Assembly: GCA_944391225.1 (NCBI GenBank)
Contig: CALXSS010000001.1
Span: forward strand, 1-64,000
DNA from: an uncultured Clostridia bacterium
GTDB lineage: Bacteria; Bacillota; Clostridia; UBA1381
Length of the DNA: 64,000 nt
Direction of reading: 5' to 3'
The notes beneath the pieces were generated by a model that did not search any database, was not told the DNA's origin, and worked only from the letters and a program-made list of their open reading frames with translations. Positions 1-8,647 of the stretch are shown here, piece after piece (position 1 is the stretch's first letter; each line of letters starts with the position of its first letter). Both the position numbers and the translations under genes were made by a program.

Positions 1-783
1 GAGATCTTCCTTTACAACATTTTTGATGCCGCTTTCCACAAGCGCCTTTGTAAGCTCGTTATCAAGCTCAGCCTTATATTCATCTGAAAGCTCCTTTACC
101 TCCGACGCGCTCAGAGCTTTGTCATATACTCTGAAATCCTCTATATATCCCTTATACATCGCGTCGCCGTACGGTGAACGGCCGATCCAGTTCTGTACTG
201 TTTTACCAAGATCGGACGGATCCATTTCAAGCTCGCTCTCAGCCACAAGCATTCCATCACGATACATTTTTCCCTCAGCGCCGTCTATGGTGACAATTAC
301 ATTTCCCCACTCGCCCGACACCATGTGCTGATCTGATTCAAGCGCCTGCTCTCCTCCGAAATCTGTCGGAGTTATCGCAAATCTAAGCTTTGAATCAGGT
401 CTCGATGTATTCAAAAACATATAGCCCGTAGAGGAGCTGTTTCCAAAATTCCATGTGAACTGATGTATGGTATCCTGCTCAGGACAGGTGTTTATCGCCA
501 CTGTTACTGACTCCGTATTTTCCAGCAGTCCATCAGGCATTTTTATATAGTCGTCCTCGCCGTCAAAATGTATCCTGCCATATTCAAGCTCCGGCTCGCC
601 GTATACTATGCCGTCGTTTCCGTTCCCTGAAATATCCTTTACTGTCTGAGCATTGTTCACCTCATCAAACCCATACCACAGTACAAGTCCATCATCATTA
701 TCTGCCGCAAATGCCGGCATACACGAGGCAAACATACATACAGCCGCTGTTATTCCTACTGTCTTTTTTATCTTCTTTATCAT
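1..783 (-). CDS. Secreted LamG (concanavalin A-like) domain protein, 5' part only
   Basis: The gene starts at ATG 783 and runs leftward out of the window, so about 261 N-terminal residues are visible with no stop. Residues 1-26 form a signal peptide (MIKKIKK, a hydrophobic core, then AFA before ADNDDG). The following ~220 residues have LamG/Laminin_G_3 features: WYGFDE, SGNGNDG, FDGEDDY, and IGRSPYG followed by a strand ending in FRVYDKALS. Such domains bind carbohydrate and usually sit on secreted glycoside hydrolases. The catalytic part, if any, lies beyond the edge. The Shine-Dalgarno is weak, but the signal peptide supports the start. Localisation outside the cell is inferred; a substrate cannot be named. 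Confidence 0.75.
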   Translation of the reverse strand, partial: MIKKIKKTVGITAAVCMFASCMPAFAADNDDGLVLWYGFDEVNNAQTVKDISGNGNDGIVYGEPELEYGRIHFDGEDDYIKMPDGLLENTESVTVAINTCPEQDTIHQFTWNFGNSSSTGYMFLNTSRPDSKLRFAITPTDFGGEQALESDQHMVSGEWGNVIVTIDGAEGKMYRDGMLVAESELEMDPSDLGKTVQNWIGRSPYGDAMYKGYIEDFRVYDKALSASEVKELSDEYKAELDNELTKALVESGIKNVVKEDL

Positions 784-984
784 GACTTCATTCAAGCAGT
801 ACGAAAGGCATTATATACGATCCCTCCGCGCTTTTCTCCCCTCTTGATCATATTATACTCACAGTATTTCAGCAATTAAAATACATATATTAATTATATT
901 ACACTTTCGGTAATTATTCAAGGCTTTTACAGTATTTTCACACATATTATATATTAAATCGCCAAACAATTGTGCATTATTACC

Positions 985-1014
985 ACAAAAAGAGGAGCTT
1001 GTCAGCTCCTCTAA
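985..1014 (-). terminator. Intrinsic terminator of the sigma/anti-sigma operon
   Basis: A hairpin with AGAGGAGCT / AGCTCCTCT arms and a short loop is followed on the minus strand by TTTTTG. It lies 11 bases past the anti-sigma stop. The AT-rich stretch between here and 783 holds no gene. Confidence 0.8.
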
Positions 1015-1025
1015 AACGTTGCCAT

Positions 1026-1748
1026 TTATTTTTGAATATCAATAAGCTCCTCAGCCATGCTCACAAGCTCATCCTTTGTAAGCGCTGTGTCATGTCCTGA
1101 CAGAGAATATGACGTGCCGTTCTGATCCCAGCCCAGGTATTTAAACTCCGTTATCTCAACATCATCAGTTCCATAGCTGAATATATATTTTCCGCTTGCC
1201 TCGTCCGCTTTATCCTGATCTGTCATAACATAATCTGCCGGAACTGTTTTATACATATTACTGCTGTAATAAAGCTTATATCCGTTATACTCTATGACCT
1301 CGCTTTCATCTTCGTATTCGTCATATCCTTCGGCATTCATACCTAACATGATCGTATCATCTCCGTTGCTGTACTCGCAGGTAAGCACCGAAAAGCTATT
1401 GACCACAGCGCCCTCGTTTGATACATCTCTGGCGCTTCCTTTATATCCTCCCTCAAATGTATATCCGTTTGAAAAGCTTTCCGGCAGATCAGCATAAAAT
1501 CCGAAATCCTTATATATCCTGTCTCTGTCGGCTACGCTTGTATATACAGGTATTGTTGATGATCCGCCCTCCCTTCTTGCTATATAAATATTGCCTGCTA
1601 CCGCTGATCCGCATACAAGAACCGCCGCTGCCGCTGCTGCTACCATTATTCTTCTGAATTTAATATTACCCTTAGCCATGTCTGCCTCCTCAATATATTT
1701 ATCGTCTATCATACCTATTGCTTCAATAAGCTTTCTTTCCTCTTTCAT
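1026..1748 (-). CDS. Membrane anti-sigma factor (DUF4367-like extracellular part)
   Basis: This 240-residue protein has a short charged cytoplasmic N-terminus (~1-32), one membrane segment (~33-53, alanine/valine rich) and a ~185-residue extracytoplasmic part. The C-terminus (YLGWDQNGTSYSLSG, then a helix with SMAEELI) resembles the DUF4367 domain common in Clostridia anti-sigma factors. Its ATG overlaps the sigma factor TGA (ATGA), so the two genes are translationally coupled. That is the usual arrangement of an ECF sigma with its membrane inhibitor. By family logic it holds the sigma factor at the membrane until an envelope signal releases it. No zinc HxxxCxxC motif is present, so it is not a ZAS-type anti-sigma. 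Confidence 0.8.
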   Translation of the reverse strand: MKEERKLIEAIGMIDDKYIEEADMAKGNIKFRRIMVAAAAAAVLVCGSAVAGNIYIARREGGSSTIPVYTSVADRDRIYKDFGFYADLPESFSNGYTFEGGYKGSARDVSNEGAVVNSFSVLTCEYSNGDDTIMLGMNAEGYDEYEDESEVIEYNGYKLYYSSNMYKTVPADYVMTDQDKADEASGKYIFSYGTDDVEITEFKYLGWDQNGTSYSLSGHDTALTKDELVSMAEELIDIQK

Positions 1749-2302
1749 ACCGCTATTCCCTGCCTTTCCAGATATTTTCTTAGTCCTGCTCTCATTCGCA
1801 TCAGCATTGACTTTACCTTGCTTTCGCTGTATCCAAAACGTTCGGCTATCACCTTTATACCATCACAGTACCAGTATCTGCGAACAAACACCTGCCGCTT
1901 TCTCTTGTCTAAGCCTCTAAGATATTCGTTTATATATCCCGCAAGCTCCTTAAGCTCTGCCGCGCGTTCCACGCTCTCGCCGGAGGGCACGCAGTCGCCA
2001 AGCTCGGAAAGAACTATATCCATCCTGCCGCCGCGCTTTTCCGCGTTATTATACCAGTACCTGTCAAAAGCGGCATTCCTTGCTACCTTTCCCAAAAAAG
2101 CTTTGAACGACATCGGTTTTTCGGGTGGTATACTGTTCCACAAAATATTATATACATCGTTTTCGCACTCCTCGCTGTCAGACGGATCTCTCAATATCCC
2201 GCCTACTATTCTGTGTATGTATCCCCCATAGCCTGCCGCTGTCTCCTTTATTGCACTTTCATTTCTTGATGTGTACAGCTCTACTATCTCCTTGTCATTC
2301 AA
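1745..2302 (-). CDS. ECF-type RNA polymerase sigma factor
   Basis: This 185-residue protein has sigma-70 region 2 at about 10-85 (ILRDPSDSEECENDVYNILW, then FKAFLGKVARNAAFDRYW) and region 4 at about 125-180 (LDKRKRQVFVRRYWY, then a helix-turn-helix with SESKVKSMLMRMR). Region 3 is absent, which defines an ECF sigma. The start is TTG 2302, preceded by GAGGAAG at a 9-base distance; no in-frame ATG fits. An ECF-type promoter lies 60 bases upstream, which suggests positive autoregulation. The downstream overlapping gene is its membrane anti-sigma. The regulon and signal are unknown, though the adjacent LamG gene is a candidate target. Confidence 0.9.
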   Translation of the reverse strand: MNDKEIVELYTSRNESAIKETAAGYGGYIHRIVGGILRDPSDSEECENDVYNILWNSIPPEKPMSFKAFLGKVARNAAFDRYWYNNAEKRGGRMDIVLSELGDCVPSGESVERAAELKELAGYINEYLRGLDKRKRQVFVRRYWYCDGIKVIAERFGYSESKVKSMLMRMRAGLRKYLERQGIAV

Positions 2303-2361
2303 ACAATATCACTTCCTCTTTTTAAGAGCTCTTATTTCTCATTTTCAGTCCTGCATATACA

Positions 2362-2389
2362 TAGACGGAAAAAATCCGTATCGGTTGCA
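2362..2389 (-). promoter_or_regulatory. ECF sigma-type promoter upstream of the sigma gene
   Basis: On the minus strand TGCAACC and CGTCTA are separated by 15 bases, so AAC and CGTC are 16 apart. This matches the AAC/CGTC pattern of many ECF promoters and implies autoregulation. The spacer itself contains an inverted ACGGA/TCCGT repeat. Confidence 0.7.
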
Positions 2390-2395
2390 TTTTTT

Positions 2396-2431
2396 TATAA
2401 AAAAATACCGGCGGTGCTGATAATCCGCCGG
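2396..2431 (-). terminator. Intrinsic terminator after the pseudogene
   Basis: CCGGCGG and CCGCCGG arms enclose a 10-base loop, followed on the minus strand by TATTTTTTTAT. It sits directly after the pseudogene and before the ECF promoter. Confidence 0.8.
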
Positions 2432-2437
2432 CAAATC

Positions 2438-3657
2438 TTATTTCTCGCATATCTTTGGACACTTTTCTCCAAGCACTTCATACAGAAAATCTATGCTTTC
2501 CTCCATTCCCAGCCCATCGTGTCCCTTTTTACGTTCAAAATGAAGTATTACCTCTATATTGTTATATTCATGTATGCAATTCATATGCTCCGCCGCTTCG
2601 AGAAACGGCACAAGCTGCTGTTTTTCAGATAATAGTTTTCATTTTTGCCTATTCCCCAACCAAGCTACAAAAATCCGTTAAGATAAAGAGTCGGATCCAT
2701 ACAGAATACTGATGAGGTCTTAAGCAGCTTTGCCCAGCTGTGACGCTGAAAGACCGGAACAGTGACATTCCCTCCCGCTATAGCTCCGTTATTGAATACT
2801 ATAAGCTTTTTGCTGTATGGATTACGGTTTATGAGATATTCATATGGAACTCCATCCTGCATTACTCGCAGCACATACATATATCCGCGGCAAATATCAA
2901 AGCTTTCAAGCTCGCAGTGATCTATTGTATATTCAGGATACGGAAGCTTTTTGATCTTTGAGTGTTCTGCAGCTGACTCGACCGCTTTCTCAATAAGCTC
3001 AGCTGTTTTGTTCACCTCTGTTTTCAGATCAAACTCATTGCCGATATTGAACGGCTTTTTACACCCGTCATATTTATTAAGATAACGAATCATAGCAGCA
3101 GCCAATTCCCTTTCGTTATAATCTATTATTTCGCCACAGCGATATTTTTCAACAAGCTCTCTTGCAACACCGACATCTGTAGAAATTATCGGTGTATTGA
3201 GCACAACGCTTTCTACGAGCGCCAGACAAAAACCCTCGCCAAGCGATGTCAGAACAGTAGCTATGCTGTTTCTGATATACGGATAAGGATTATCAATAAA
3301 TCCCAGTATGCGCACACAGCTTTCAAGACCATTATCCTTGATATATTCCTCAAGCCGTTTTCGCTCATCTCCGTCTCCAAGGATATATACCATAAAATCT
3401 GACCGCTGCTTTTTCAGCTCCTTAACAGCTTTGAGCAGCAGTATATGATTTTTATTATAATCAAGCCTTCCCAAGGTCGTAAACAGTTTTTTCCCCGGCA
3501 GACGAACGCTTTCGCTGCTAAGTCTTTTTATTTTTTCATGATCTACGGAGTTTGACACCCTGTATACTTTCTCAGTTATCCCGAAAAGCTCAGCCAACGT
3601 TCGCTCCGCCACCTCAGATATCACCCGTAATATGATATGATAAACGGCTGTTAAGTG
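2438..3657 (-). pseudogene. Decayed glycosyltransferase / hydrolase gene
   Basis: The main open part (3624 to 2665) reads as the C-terminal half of a GT4-type glycosyltransferase: LGRLDYNKNH, then LGDGDERKRL and SLGEGFCLALVES, followed by ~90 residues ending RHSWAKLLKTSSVFCMDPTL. It lacks the N-terminal Rossmann half of the family. A TAG at 2667-2665 interrupts the frame, but LGWGIGKNENYYL continues in frame after it. A second frame then carries residues ending KGHDGLGMEESIDFLYEVLG, like the C-terminal end of an alpha/beta hydrolase, up to TAA 2440-2438. The visible pieces suggest 5' truncation, a nonsense codon and an internal deletion with frameshift. No promoter is visible behind the terminator upstream. 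A sequencing error could explain one lesion but not all of them. Confidence 0.7.
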
Positions 3658-3673
3658 TTAATTCTCTTTATTC

Positions 3674-3717
3674 AAAAAAAGCGCTCCTTTAAAACCATAA
3701 GGAGCGCTGTTTTTTAT
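3674..3717. terminator. Bidirectional intrinsic terminator
   Basis: AGCGCTCCTT and AAGGAGCGCT arms are flanked by A7 on one side and T6 on the other, so the hairpin could stop transcription in either direction. It separates the MITE from the pseudogene. Confidence 0.75.
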
Positions 3718-3725
3718 TGATTTTT

Positions 3726-3884
3726 GGTTCATATTAAAATGTTGGGGTTGTAGGGGCGGATAGTATCCGCCAGTCATTAGCGCGGCGGGGATGCGGGCAG
3801 ATGATATCTGCCCCTACAAAAAATCGGAAAGCTATCAATTGCCTGTATAACAGATATGCAAACCCCAATATTTATTAATGAATC
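3726..3884 (-). mobile_element. MITE family A, copy 1 (159 bp)
   Basis: The element has imperfect ~22-bp terminal inverted repeats starting GGTTCAT and is flanked by a perfect 8-bp direct repeat TGATTTTT (3718-3725 and 3885-3892). Internally it carries GC-rich inverted repeats (GGCGGATAGTATCCGCC and GGGCAGATGATATCTGCCC). It matches the copies at 40930 and 44165 and lies in inverse orientation to them. It has no coding capacity. The remaining bases up to 4023 hold nothing recognisable. Confidence 0.9.
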
Positions 3885-4023
3885 TGATTTTTTATGGATA
3901 CTATTAATGCGCTACAAAAATTGTATCACAACATTATACGGATTTTATACAGCTCGTTTCTCTCTGCAAAACAAGCTGTATTTGCCTGTTTGGAATATCA
4001 AAAAACCTTATGCTAATCAACGT

Positions 4024-4398
4024 TTATTTCATTCCAGTCAAAATGAAATTCATCAGCTGTTCTACATCATCAAAGTCATCGTAGTCTCCGTTTATGCCTT
4101 CCCTATGATATACAATTCCTTTTTTCTCATTTTCCTCCAAACAATCCAACAGTTTATCTTCACCGTATTTTTTAATAAACATCGTGAAAGCATACGGCTT
4201 TATTTTACTTAATAATCCCTTTTTGCAATCTTCCTGACACATATAGCAATGAGAAAACCCTTTTTCAATAGAACATTTTTTATTCTCACATCTGTCATTA
4301 TCAGGACATTCATTTGAACCGCAGCCATTGCATTTTACGTTTTCCGAACACAGACAGCACGCCAGACCGCATCTTGCAATCCCTAATTCTCTTTTCAT
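4024..4398 (-). CDS. DUF3795 cysteine-rich protein
   Basis: This 124-residue protein starts at ATG 4398 (MKRELGIARCGLACCLC), preceded by GGAGGCGCTT; the longer TTG-started frame is not needed. Ten cysteines lie in the first ~65 residues in the order CGLACCLC, CNGCGSNEC, CENKKCS, CYMCQEDC. This matches the small DUF3795 family, which probably binds metal; its role is unknown. It follows the CANSDC gene by 50 bases and may be the last gene of the polyamine operon, although no functional link is known. No signal peptide or membrane segment is present. Confidence 0.75.
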   Translation of the reverse strand: MKRELGIARCGLACCLCSENVKCNGCGSNECPDNDRCENKKCSIEKGFSHCYMCQEDCKKGLLSKIKPYAFTMFIKKYGEDKLLDCLEENEKKGIVYHREGINGDYDDFDDVEQLMNFILTGMK

Positions 4399-4448
4399 AA
4401 GCGCCTCCAAATTCAGTCATAGCAGCGCAATACGCCAAGTGATCTTCT

Positions 4449-5576
4449 CTATAATCTCATTTTAAAATCATCATAGCCGAATTTGCGAATTATATATATT
4501 TCGCCATTCAGGTTCATTCCGCATATTGACGGCAGACACATTCCATTAAATGTGTTATTCTTCACTGTGGTGTATATTGCCATATCCTTGAATATAAGAC
4601 GGTCGCCTATATTGAGAGGCTTTTCAAAGGAATAATCGCCTATAATGTCGCCGGCAAGACAGGTAAGTGATGAAAGCCTGTAGGTATAGGGCTTCTCGCC
4701 TGCCTCATAGCCGTTCACAAGCAGTGGTCTGTACGGCATTTCAAGCACATCAGGCATGTGGCATGCGGCTGACGCGTCAAGAATCGCTGTCTTTATACCG
4801 TTATCCACTATCTCGCACACGGTGGCGGCAAGATAACCCGCATTGAGCGCCACAGCCTCGCCCGGCTCGAGATATACCTCAACATCATACTTTTCCTTTA
4901 TACGTTTTATCTCCGATATAAGCAGCTCCACATCATAGTCCTTGCGCGTTATATGATGCCCGCCGCCGAAATTGAGCCATTTCATTTTGTACAGGTATTT
5001 TCCGAATTTCTCCTCTACAGCCTCAAGCGTCTTTTTAAGGTCATCAGCATTCTGCTCGCAAAGCGTGTGAAAATGCAGCCCGCTTATGCCCTCAAGCTCG
5101 TCAGGCTCGAAGTTGGCTATTGTCACTCCAAGCCTTGAACCGGGAGCGCATGGATCATATATCCCGTGCTCCTGAGTGGAGCATTCAGGATTTATTCTAA
5201 TACCGAAACTGCCGCCATGAGCAAGAGCTTTTTTACGGTATTTTTTCCACTGCGAAAATGAATTGAACACTATATGATCGCATATATCAAGCAGCTCGTC
5301 AAACTCGCTTTCCTTATATGCCGGACTGAACACATGGTTCTCGCCGCGCATCTCCTCATACGCCAAGCGCGCTTCAAACAATCCGCTTGCAGTAGCTCCG
5401 CTTATATACCGCTTTATAAGCGGATAATAAACATAATTTGAAAACGCTTTCTGAGCAAGCAGTATATGACAGCCCGCCGCTTTCTCTACTTCTCTCAGTA
5501 TCTCAAGATTTCTGATAAGAGCCGCTTCATTTATTATATAGCACGGTGTGGGGACATTCTGCATGGTGTACATCAT
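4449..5576 (-). CDS. nspC: Carboxynorspermidine/carboxyspermidine decarboxylase
   Basis: This 375-residue, PLP-dependent, alanine-racemase-fold decarboxylase removes the carboxyl group of carboxyspermidine (or carboxynorspermidine) to give spermidine (or norspermidine). The PLP lysine is in ILLAQKAFS (Lys43). Other family signatures are FGIRINPE, LNFGGGHHI and YLEPGEAVALNAG. The length equals the family norm. Its start overlaps the stop of the preceding carboxyspermidine dehydrogenase (TGATG), so the two enzymes of the pathway are coupled. The protein is cytoplasmic. Substrate preference between C3 and C4 diamines cannot be read from sequence; the upstream agmatinase makes putrescine, so spermidine is the likely product. 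Confidence 0.9.
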   Translation of the reverse strand: MMYTMQNVPTPCYIINEAALIRNLEILREVEKAAGCHILLAQKAFSNYVYYPLIKRYISGATASGLFEARLAYEEMRGENHVFSPAYKESEFDELLDICDHIVFNSFSQWKKYRKKALAHGGSFGIRINPECSTQEHGIYDPCAPGSRLGVTIANFEPDELEGISGLHFHTLCEQNADDLKKTLEAVEEKFGKYLYKMKWLNFGGGHHITRKDYDVELLISEIKRIKEKYDVEVYLEPGEAVALNAGYLAATVCEIVDNGIKTAILDASAACHMPDVLEMPYRPLLVNGYEAGEKPYTYRLSSLTCLAGDIIGDYSFEKPLNIGDRLIFKDMAIYTTVKNNTFNGMCLPSICGMNLNGEIYIIRKFGYDDFKMRL

Positions 5577-6784
5577 CAGTCCACCAGCTCCGGATCATAG
5601 CTTTCTTTCCATGGCAGACCCCATTTATTGAGAGCGTCCATGAACGGATCCGGATCAAACTCCTCTATATTGAATACACCGGGGCCTTTCCATGTGCCTG
5701 TCATAAGCATCATTGCTCCTATCATAGCCGGAACGCCTGTTGTATATGAGACCGCCTGCGAGCCTACCTCCTTGTAGCATTCCTGATGATCGCATACGTT
5801 ATAAAGATAATATGTTTTATCCTTGCCGTCCTTTTTGCCGCGGAATATACAGCCTATATTTGTTTTTCCCACAGTTCTCGGGCCAAGCGATGATGGATCC
5901 GGCAATACTGCCTTAAGGAACTGGAGCGGCACTATCTGCTTGCCCTCAAACTCTATAGGCTCTATAGACGTCATTCCGACATTTTCAAGACACTTGAGAT
6001 GTGTAAGATAGCTCTGACCAAATGTCATAAAGAATCTGATTCGCTTTATTCCGGGTATATTAAGAGCTAAAGACTCTATTTCCTCATGATGGAGGAGGTA
6101 CATGTCCTTTTCACCTATCTCGGGGAAATTGTACACGCGCTTGATCTCCATAGGCTTCGTTTCCACCCAGTGTCCATCCTCCCAATAGCTGCCGTTTGCG
6201 CTGACCTCACGGATATTTATCTCCGGATTGAAGTTTGTCGCGAACGGATAACCATGATCGCCTGCGTTACAGTCAAGTATATCTATATAATTTATCTCGT
6301 CAAACTCATGCTTTAGAGCATACGCCGCAAATACGCTCGTTACGCCCGGGTCAAATCCGCTGCCAAGCAGAGCTGTTATTCCTGCCTCCTTAAATCTGTC
6401 GCGGTATGCCCACTGCCACTTATACTCAAATTTAGCCGTATCCTCCGGCTCATAATTAGCCGTATCGACATAATGAGTTTTCGTCGCAAGACAAGCGTCC
6501 ATTATTGTAAGATCCTGATAAGGCAGCGCCAGATTCAGGACTACATCCGGCTTGAACTCATTTATAAGCGCTATTATCTCATCTACATTATCAGCGTCAA
6601 GCTGAGCTGTGCTGATGCGCGTTGATGACGTTCCGTCCAGCTTAGCCTTAAGCGCGTCACATTTTGATTTTGTGCGGCTCGCTATCATTATTTCATCAAA
6701 AACCTCGCTGTTCTGCACGCATTTGTGAATGGCAACCGACGCTACACCGCCGCAGCCGATGATCATACACTTTCCCATATTCAT
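5576..6784 (-). CDS. Carboxyspermidine dehydrogenase (saccharopine dehydrogenase family)
   Basis: This 402-residue NADPH-dependent enzyme condenses aspartate semialdehyde with putrescine (or diaminopropane) and reduces the imine to carboxyspermidine. The N-terminal Rossmann motif is MIIGCGGVASVA (from about residue 7). Family signatures LLGSGFDPGVTSVFAAYA and ILDCNAGDHGYPFATNFNPE follow. The length matches LYS1-like CASDH proteins of gut bacteria. It sits between speB and nspC, so substrate and next enzyme come from the same transcript. Two ATGs, 6784 and 6778, both lie near AAGGA; the choice is uncertain by two residues. Confidence 0.9.
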   Translation of the reverse strand: MNMGKCMIIGCGGVASVAIHKCVQNSEVFDEIMIASRTKSKCDALKAKLDGTSSTRISTAQLDADNVDEIIALINEFKPDVVLNLALPYQDLTIMDACLATKTHYVDTANYEPEDTAKFEYKWQWAYRDRFKEAGITALLGSGFDPGVTSVFAAYALKHEFDEINYIDILDCNAGDHGYPFATNFNPEINIREVSANGSYWEDGHWVETKPMEIKRVYNFPEIGEKDMYLLHHEEIESLALNIPGIKRIRFFMTFGQSYLTHLKCLENVGMTSIEPIEFEGKQIVPLQFLKAVLPDPSSLGPRTVGKTNIGCIFRGKKDGKDKTYYLYNVCDHQECYKEVGSQAVSYTTGVPAMIGAMMLMTGTWKGPGVFNIEEFDPDPFMDALNKWGLPWKESYDPELVD

Positions 6785-6841
6785 TCATTCCTTTCAGATA
6801 TTCAGACAGCCGCTGTTATGCAGCTGTTATTATACTTTTTA

Positions 6842-7699
6842 TCAACCCTGTTTATTGTATACAGCAAGAAGCAGCTCTCGCATTATCTTCAATGCCGTTG
6901 CGGTAGATGCTCCGCTCGCGTCAAGCATTGGCGAAAGCTCGTTTATATCCATTCCCACAATATTGAGCTTTGAAACCTTAAGCACAGCGTTAAGAAGCTC
7001 CTTGAATGTTACTCCTCCCGCCTCCGGCGTTCCCGTTCCGGGGAACACTGACGGATCAAGCACGTCAAGATCAAGTGTGAAATACACAGGTCTGTTGCCT
7101 ATATGTTCTATTGTTTCCTCAAGCCCCTCAAAACTGAACAGCTTTGTTTTTACGTGCTGTTTTCCCCATTCAAGCTCCGCGCGGTCTCCGCTCCTTATTC
7201 CAAACTGAAATATGCGTCCGTCACCCAATATATCCCACACGCGGTGTATAACTGCCGCATGTGAAAGCTCCGCTCCCAGATATTCATCACGCAGATCCGC
7301 GTGAGCATCAAAGTGAACTATGCAAAGCTCCGGATATTTTTCAGCCACCGCGCGAACGGCGCCAAGCGTTACAAGATGCTCTCCGCCTATCATAAACGGC
7401 AGCTTGCCGGCGTCGAGTATTTCCCGCGTTCTCGTCTCAATATCGTCAAGCGCAAGCTCAGTCCTGCCAAAGCAAAGCTCCAGATCGCCCGAATCAAATA
7501 TTTTCGCATCCTCAAGATCCAGATCCTGATACGGGCTGTAGGTTTCAAGTCCATACGATTCTGCTCGCATAGTGCGCGGCGCAAATCTTGTGCCGGGTCT
7601 GAACGATGTTGTTGAATCAAACGGCGCGCCGAATATAACTATTTTGCTTTCGTCAAACTCGCTGTCACAGCCGAGAAATGTTTCTATATTCTTTTCCAT
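6842..7699 (-). CDS. speB: Agmatinase
   Basis: This 285-residue ureohydrolase has the manganese-binding motifs GGEH (~105), VHFDAHADLRDE (~128-139) and TLDLDVLDPS (~208-217). It hydrolyses agmatine to putrescine and urea. The start ATG 7699 follows AGAGGAG at a normal distance. It lies 18 bases after speE and two genes after the arginine-type decarboxylase, which supports agmatine rather than arginine or formiminoglutamate as substrate. In some thermophiles a SpeB homologue instead acts on aminopropylagmatine after SpeE. The gene order here would allow that too, but sequence alone does not decide. Confidence 0.92.
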   Translation of the reverse strand: MEKNIETFLGCDSEFDESKIVIFGAPFDSTTSFRPGTRFAPRTMRAESYGLETYSPYQDLDLEDAKIFDSGDLELCFGRTELALDDIETRTREILDAGKLPFMIGGEHLVTLGAVRAVAEKYPELCIVHFDAHADLRDEYLGAELSHAAVIHRVWDILGDGRIFQFGIRSGDRAELEWGKQHVKTKLFSFEGLEETIEHIGNRPVYFTLDLDVLDPSVFPGTGTPEAGGVTFKELLNAVLKVSKLNIVGMDINELSPMLDASGASTATALKIMRELLLAVYNKQG

Positions 7700-7716
7700 T
7701 CGTTGCTCCTCTGTAT

Positions 7717-8577
7717 TTAATATTCTACATCCTTAAGCATATCCTCTACATACGCCGGCACATAAAACGCGCCCTTGTGTATGTGGGTAGTATAATACTT
7801 AGTTTTTATACCCAAAGCCTGCCAGCGCTCCGGATCAAAATCACGCAAAGGATGATATTTCTTCGTGGCAAAGCCAAAAAGCCAATGCCCCGACGGATAC
7901 GTCGGTATATGCGCCTGATACACACGGCACATATCAAACGAGCTTACTATCCGCTTATGAGCGCGCTGCATGGCATACGCGTCCTCATCATAGAACGGGC
8001 TTTCATGCTGATTTACCATTATTCCGTCCTCGTGCAAAGCCTTGAAGCAGTTGCCATAAAACTCCATTGTAAACAGTCCCTCGCCCGGTCCGAAAGGATC
8101 AGTCGAATCAACTATTATAAGATCATACATATCCTCGCAGTGGCGTATATACTTAAGACCGTCCTCATAAAAAAATCTTATCCTGCCGTCCTCGTTCGCA
8201 AGACACGCGGCAGTCTGAGGAAGATAGCGCCTGCAGACCTCCACGACCTGCTCGTCTATTTCGACAAGATCAATGTTTTCAACATGATCATACCTCAGCA
8301 GCTCGCGCACGGTGCCGCCGTCGCCTCCGCCTATAACAAGAATATTGCGCGCATTAGGATGAACCGCCATAGGCACATGCGTTATCATCTCATGATAGAT
8401 AAATTCATCCTTTTCAGTCAGCATCATGTATCCGTCAAGCGTAAGAAACCGCCCGAACTCCGGAGACTCGAACACATCTATACTCTGAAAATCACTTTTT
8501 CCGGAATAAAGCTGTTTTGTTACCTTAACAGAAAAACGCACATTTTTTGTGTGATTTTCCGTAAACCATAGTTCCAT
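7717..8577 (-). CDS. speE: Spermidine synthase (aminopropyltransferase)
   Basis: This 286-residue protein has the family signatures YHEMITHVPM (~61-70), the decarboxylated-SAM binding loop VIGGGDGGTVRELL (~81-94) and the catalytic DSTDPFGPGEGLF (~157-169). It transfers the aminopropyl group of decarboxylated S-adenosylmethionine to putrescine. Its co-substrate would come from SpeD in the same operon and its acceptor from SpeA and SpeB. It duplicates the outcome of the CASDH/CANSDC pair further downstream, which is why this operon is interesting. The start ATG 8577 has a modest AAGGG site upstream. Cytoplasmic; agmatine as acceptor is a possible alternative. Confidence 0.93.
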   Translation of the reverse strand: MELWFTENHTKNVRFSVKVTKQLYSGKSDFQSIDVFESPEFGRFLTLDGYMMLTEKDEFIYHEMITHVPMAVHPNARNILVIGGGDGGTVRELLRYDHVENIDLVEIDEQVVEVCRRYLPQTAACLANEDGRIRFFYEDGLKYIRHCEDMYDLIIVDSTDPFGPGEGLFTMEFYGNCFKALHEDGIMVNQHESPFYDEDAYAMQRAHKRIVSSFDMCRVYQAHIPTYPSGHWLFGFATKKYHPLRDFDPERWQALGIKTKYYTTHIHKGAFYVPAYVEDMLKDVEY

Positions 8578-8647
8578 GTTTCTACCCTTTAACTCCTTTC
8601 ACAAAACGCTCCGAAAATGTATTCCGCATTTTCAGGCTGCAAGACCT

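Noticed and set aside
3856-4212. Plus-strand open frame of 118 codons beside the MITE
   Set aside because: It begins inside the MITE, continues antisense to the DUF3795 gene and lacks a ribosome site.
7678-8571. Long plus-strand open frame of 297 codons
   Set aside because: It is the antisense shadow of speE, is rich in Ile/Arg/His, and has no ribosome site or recognisable motif.
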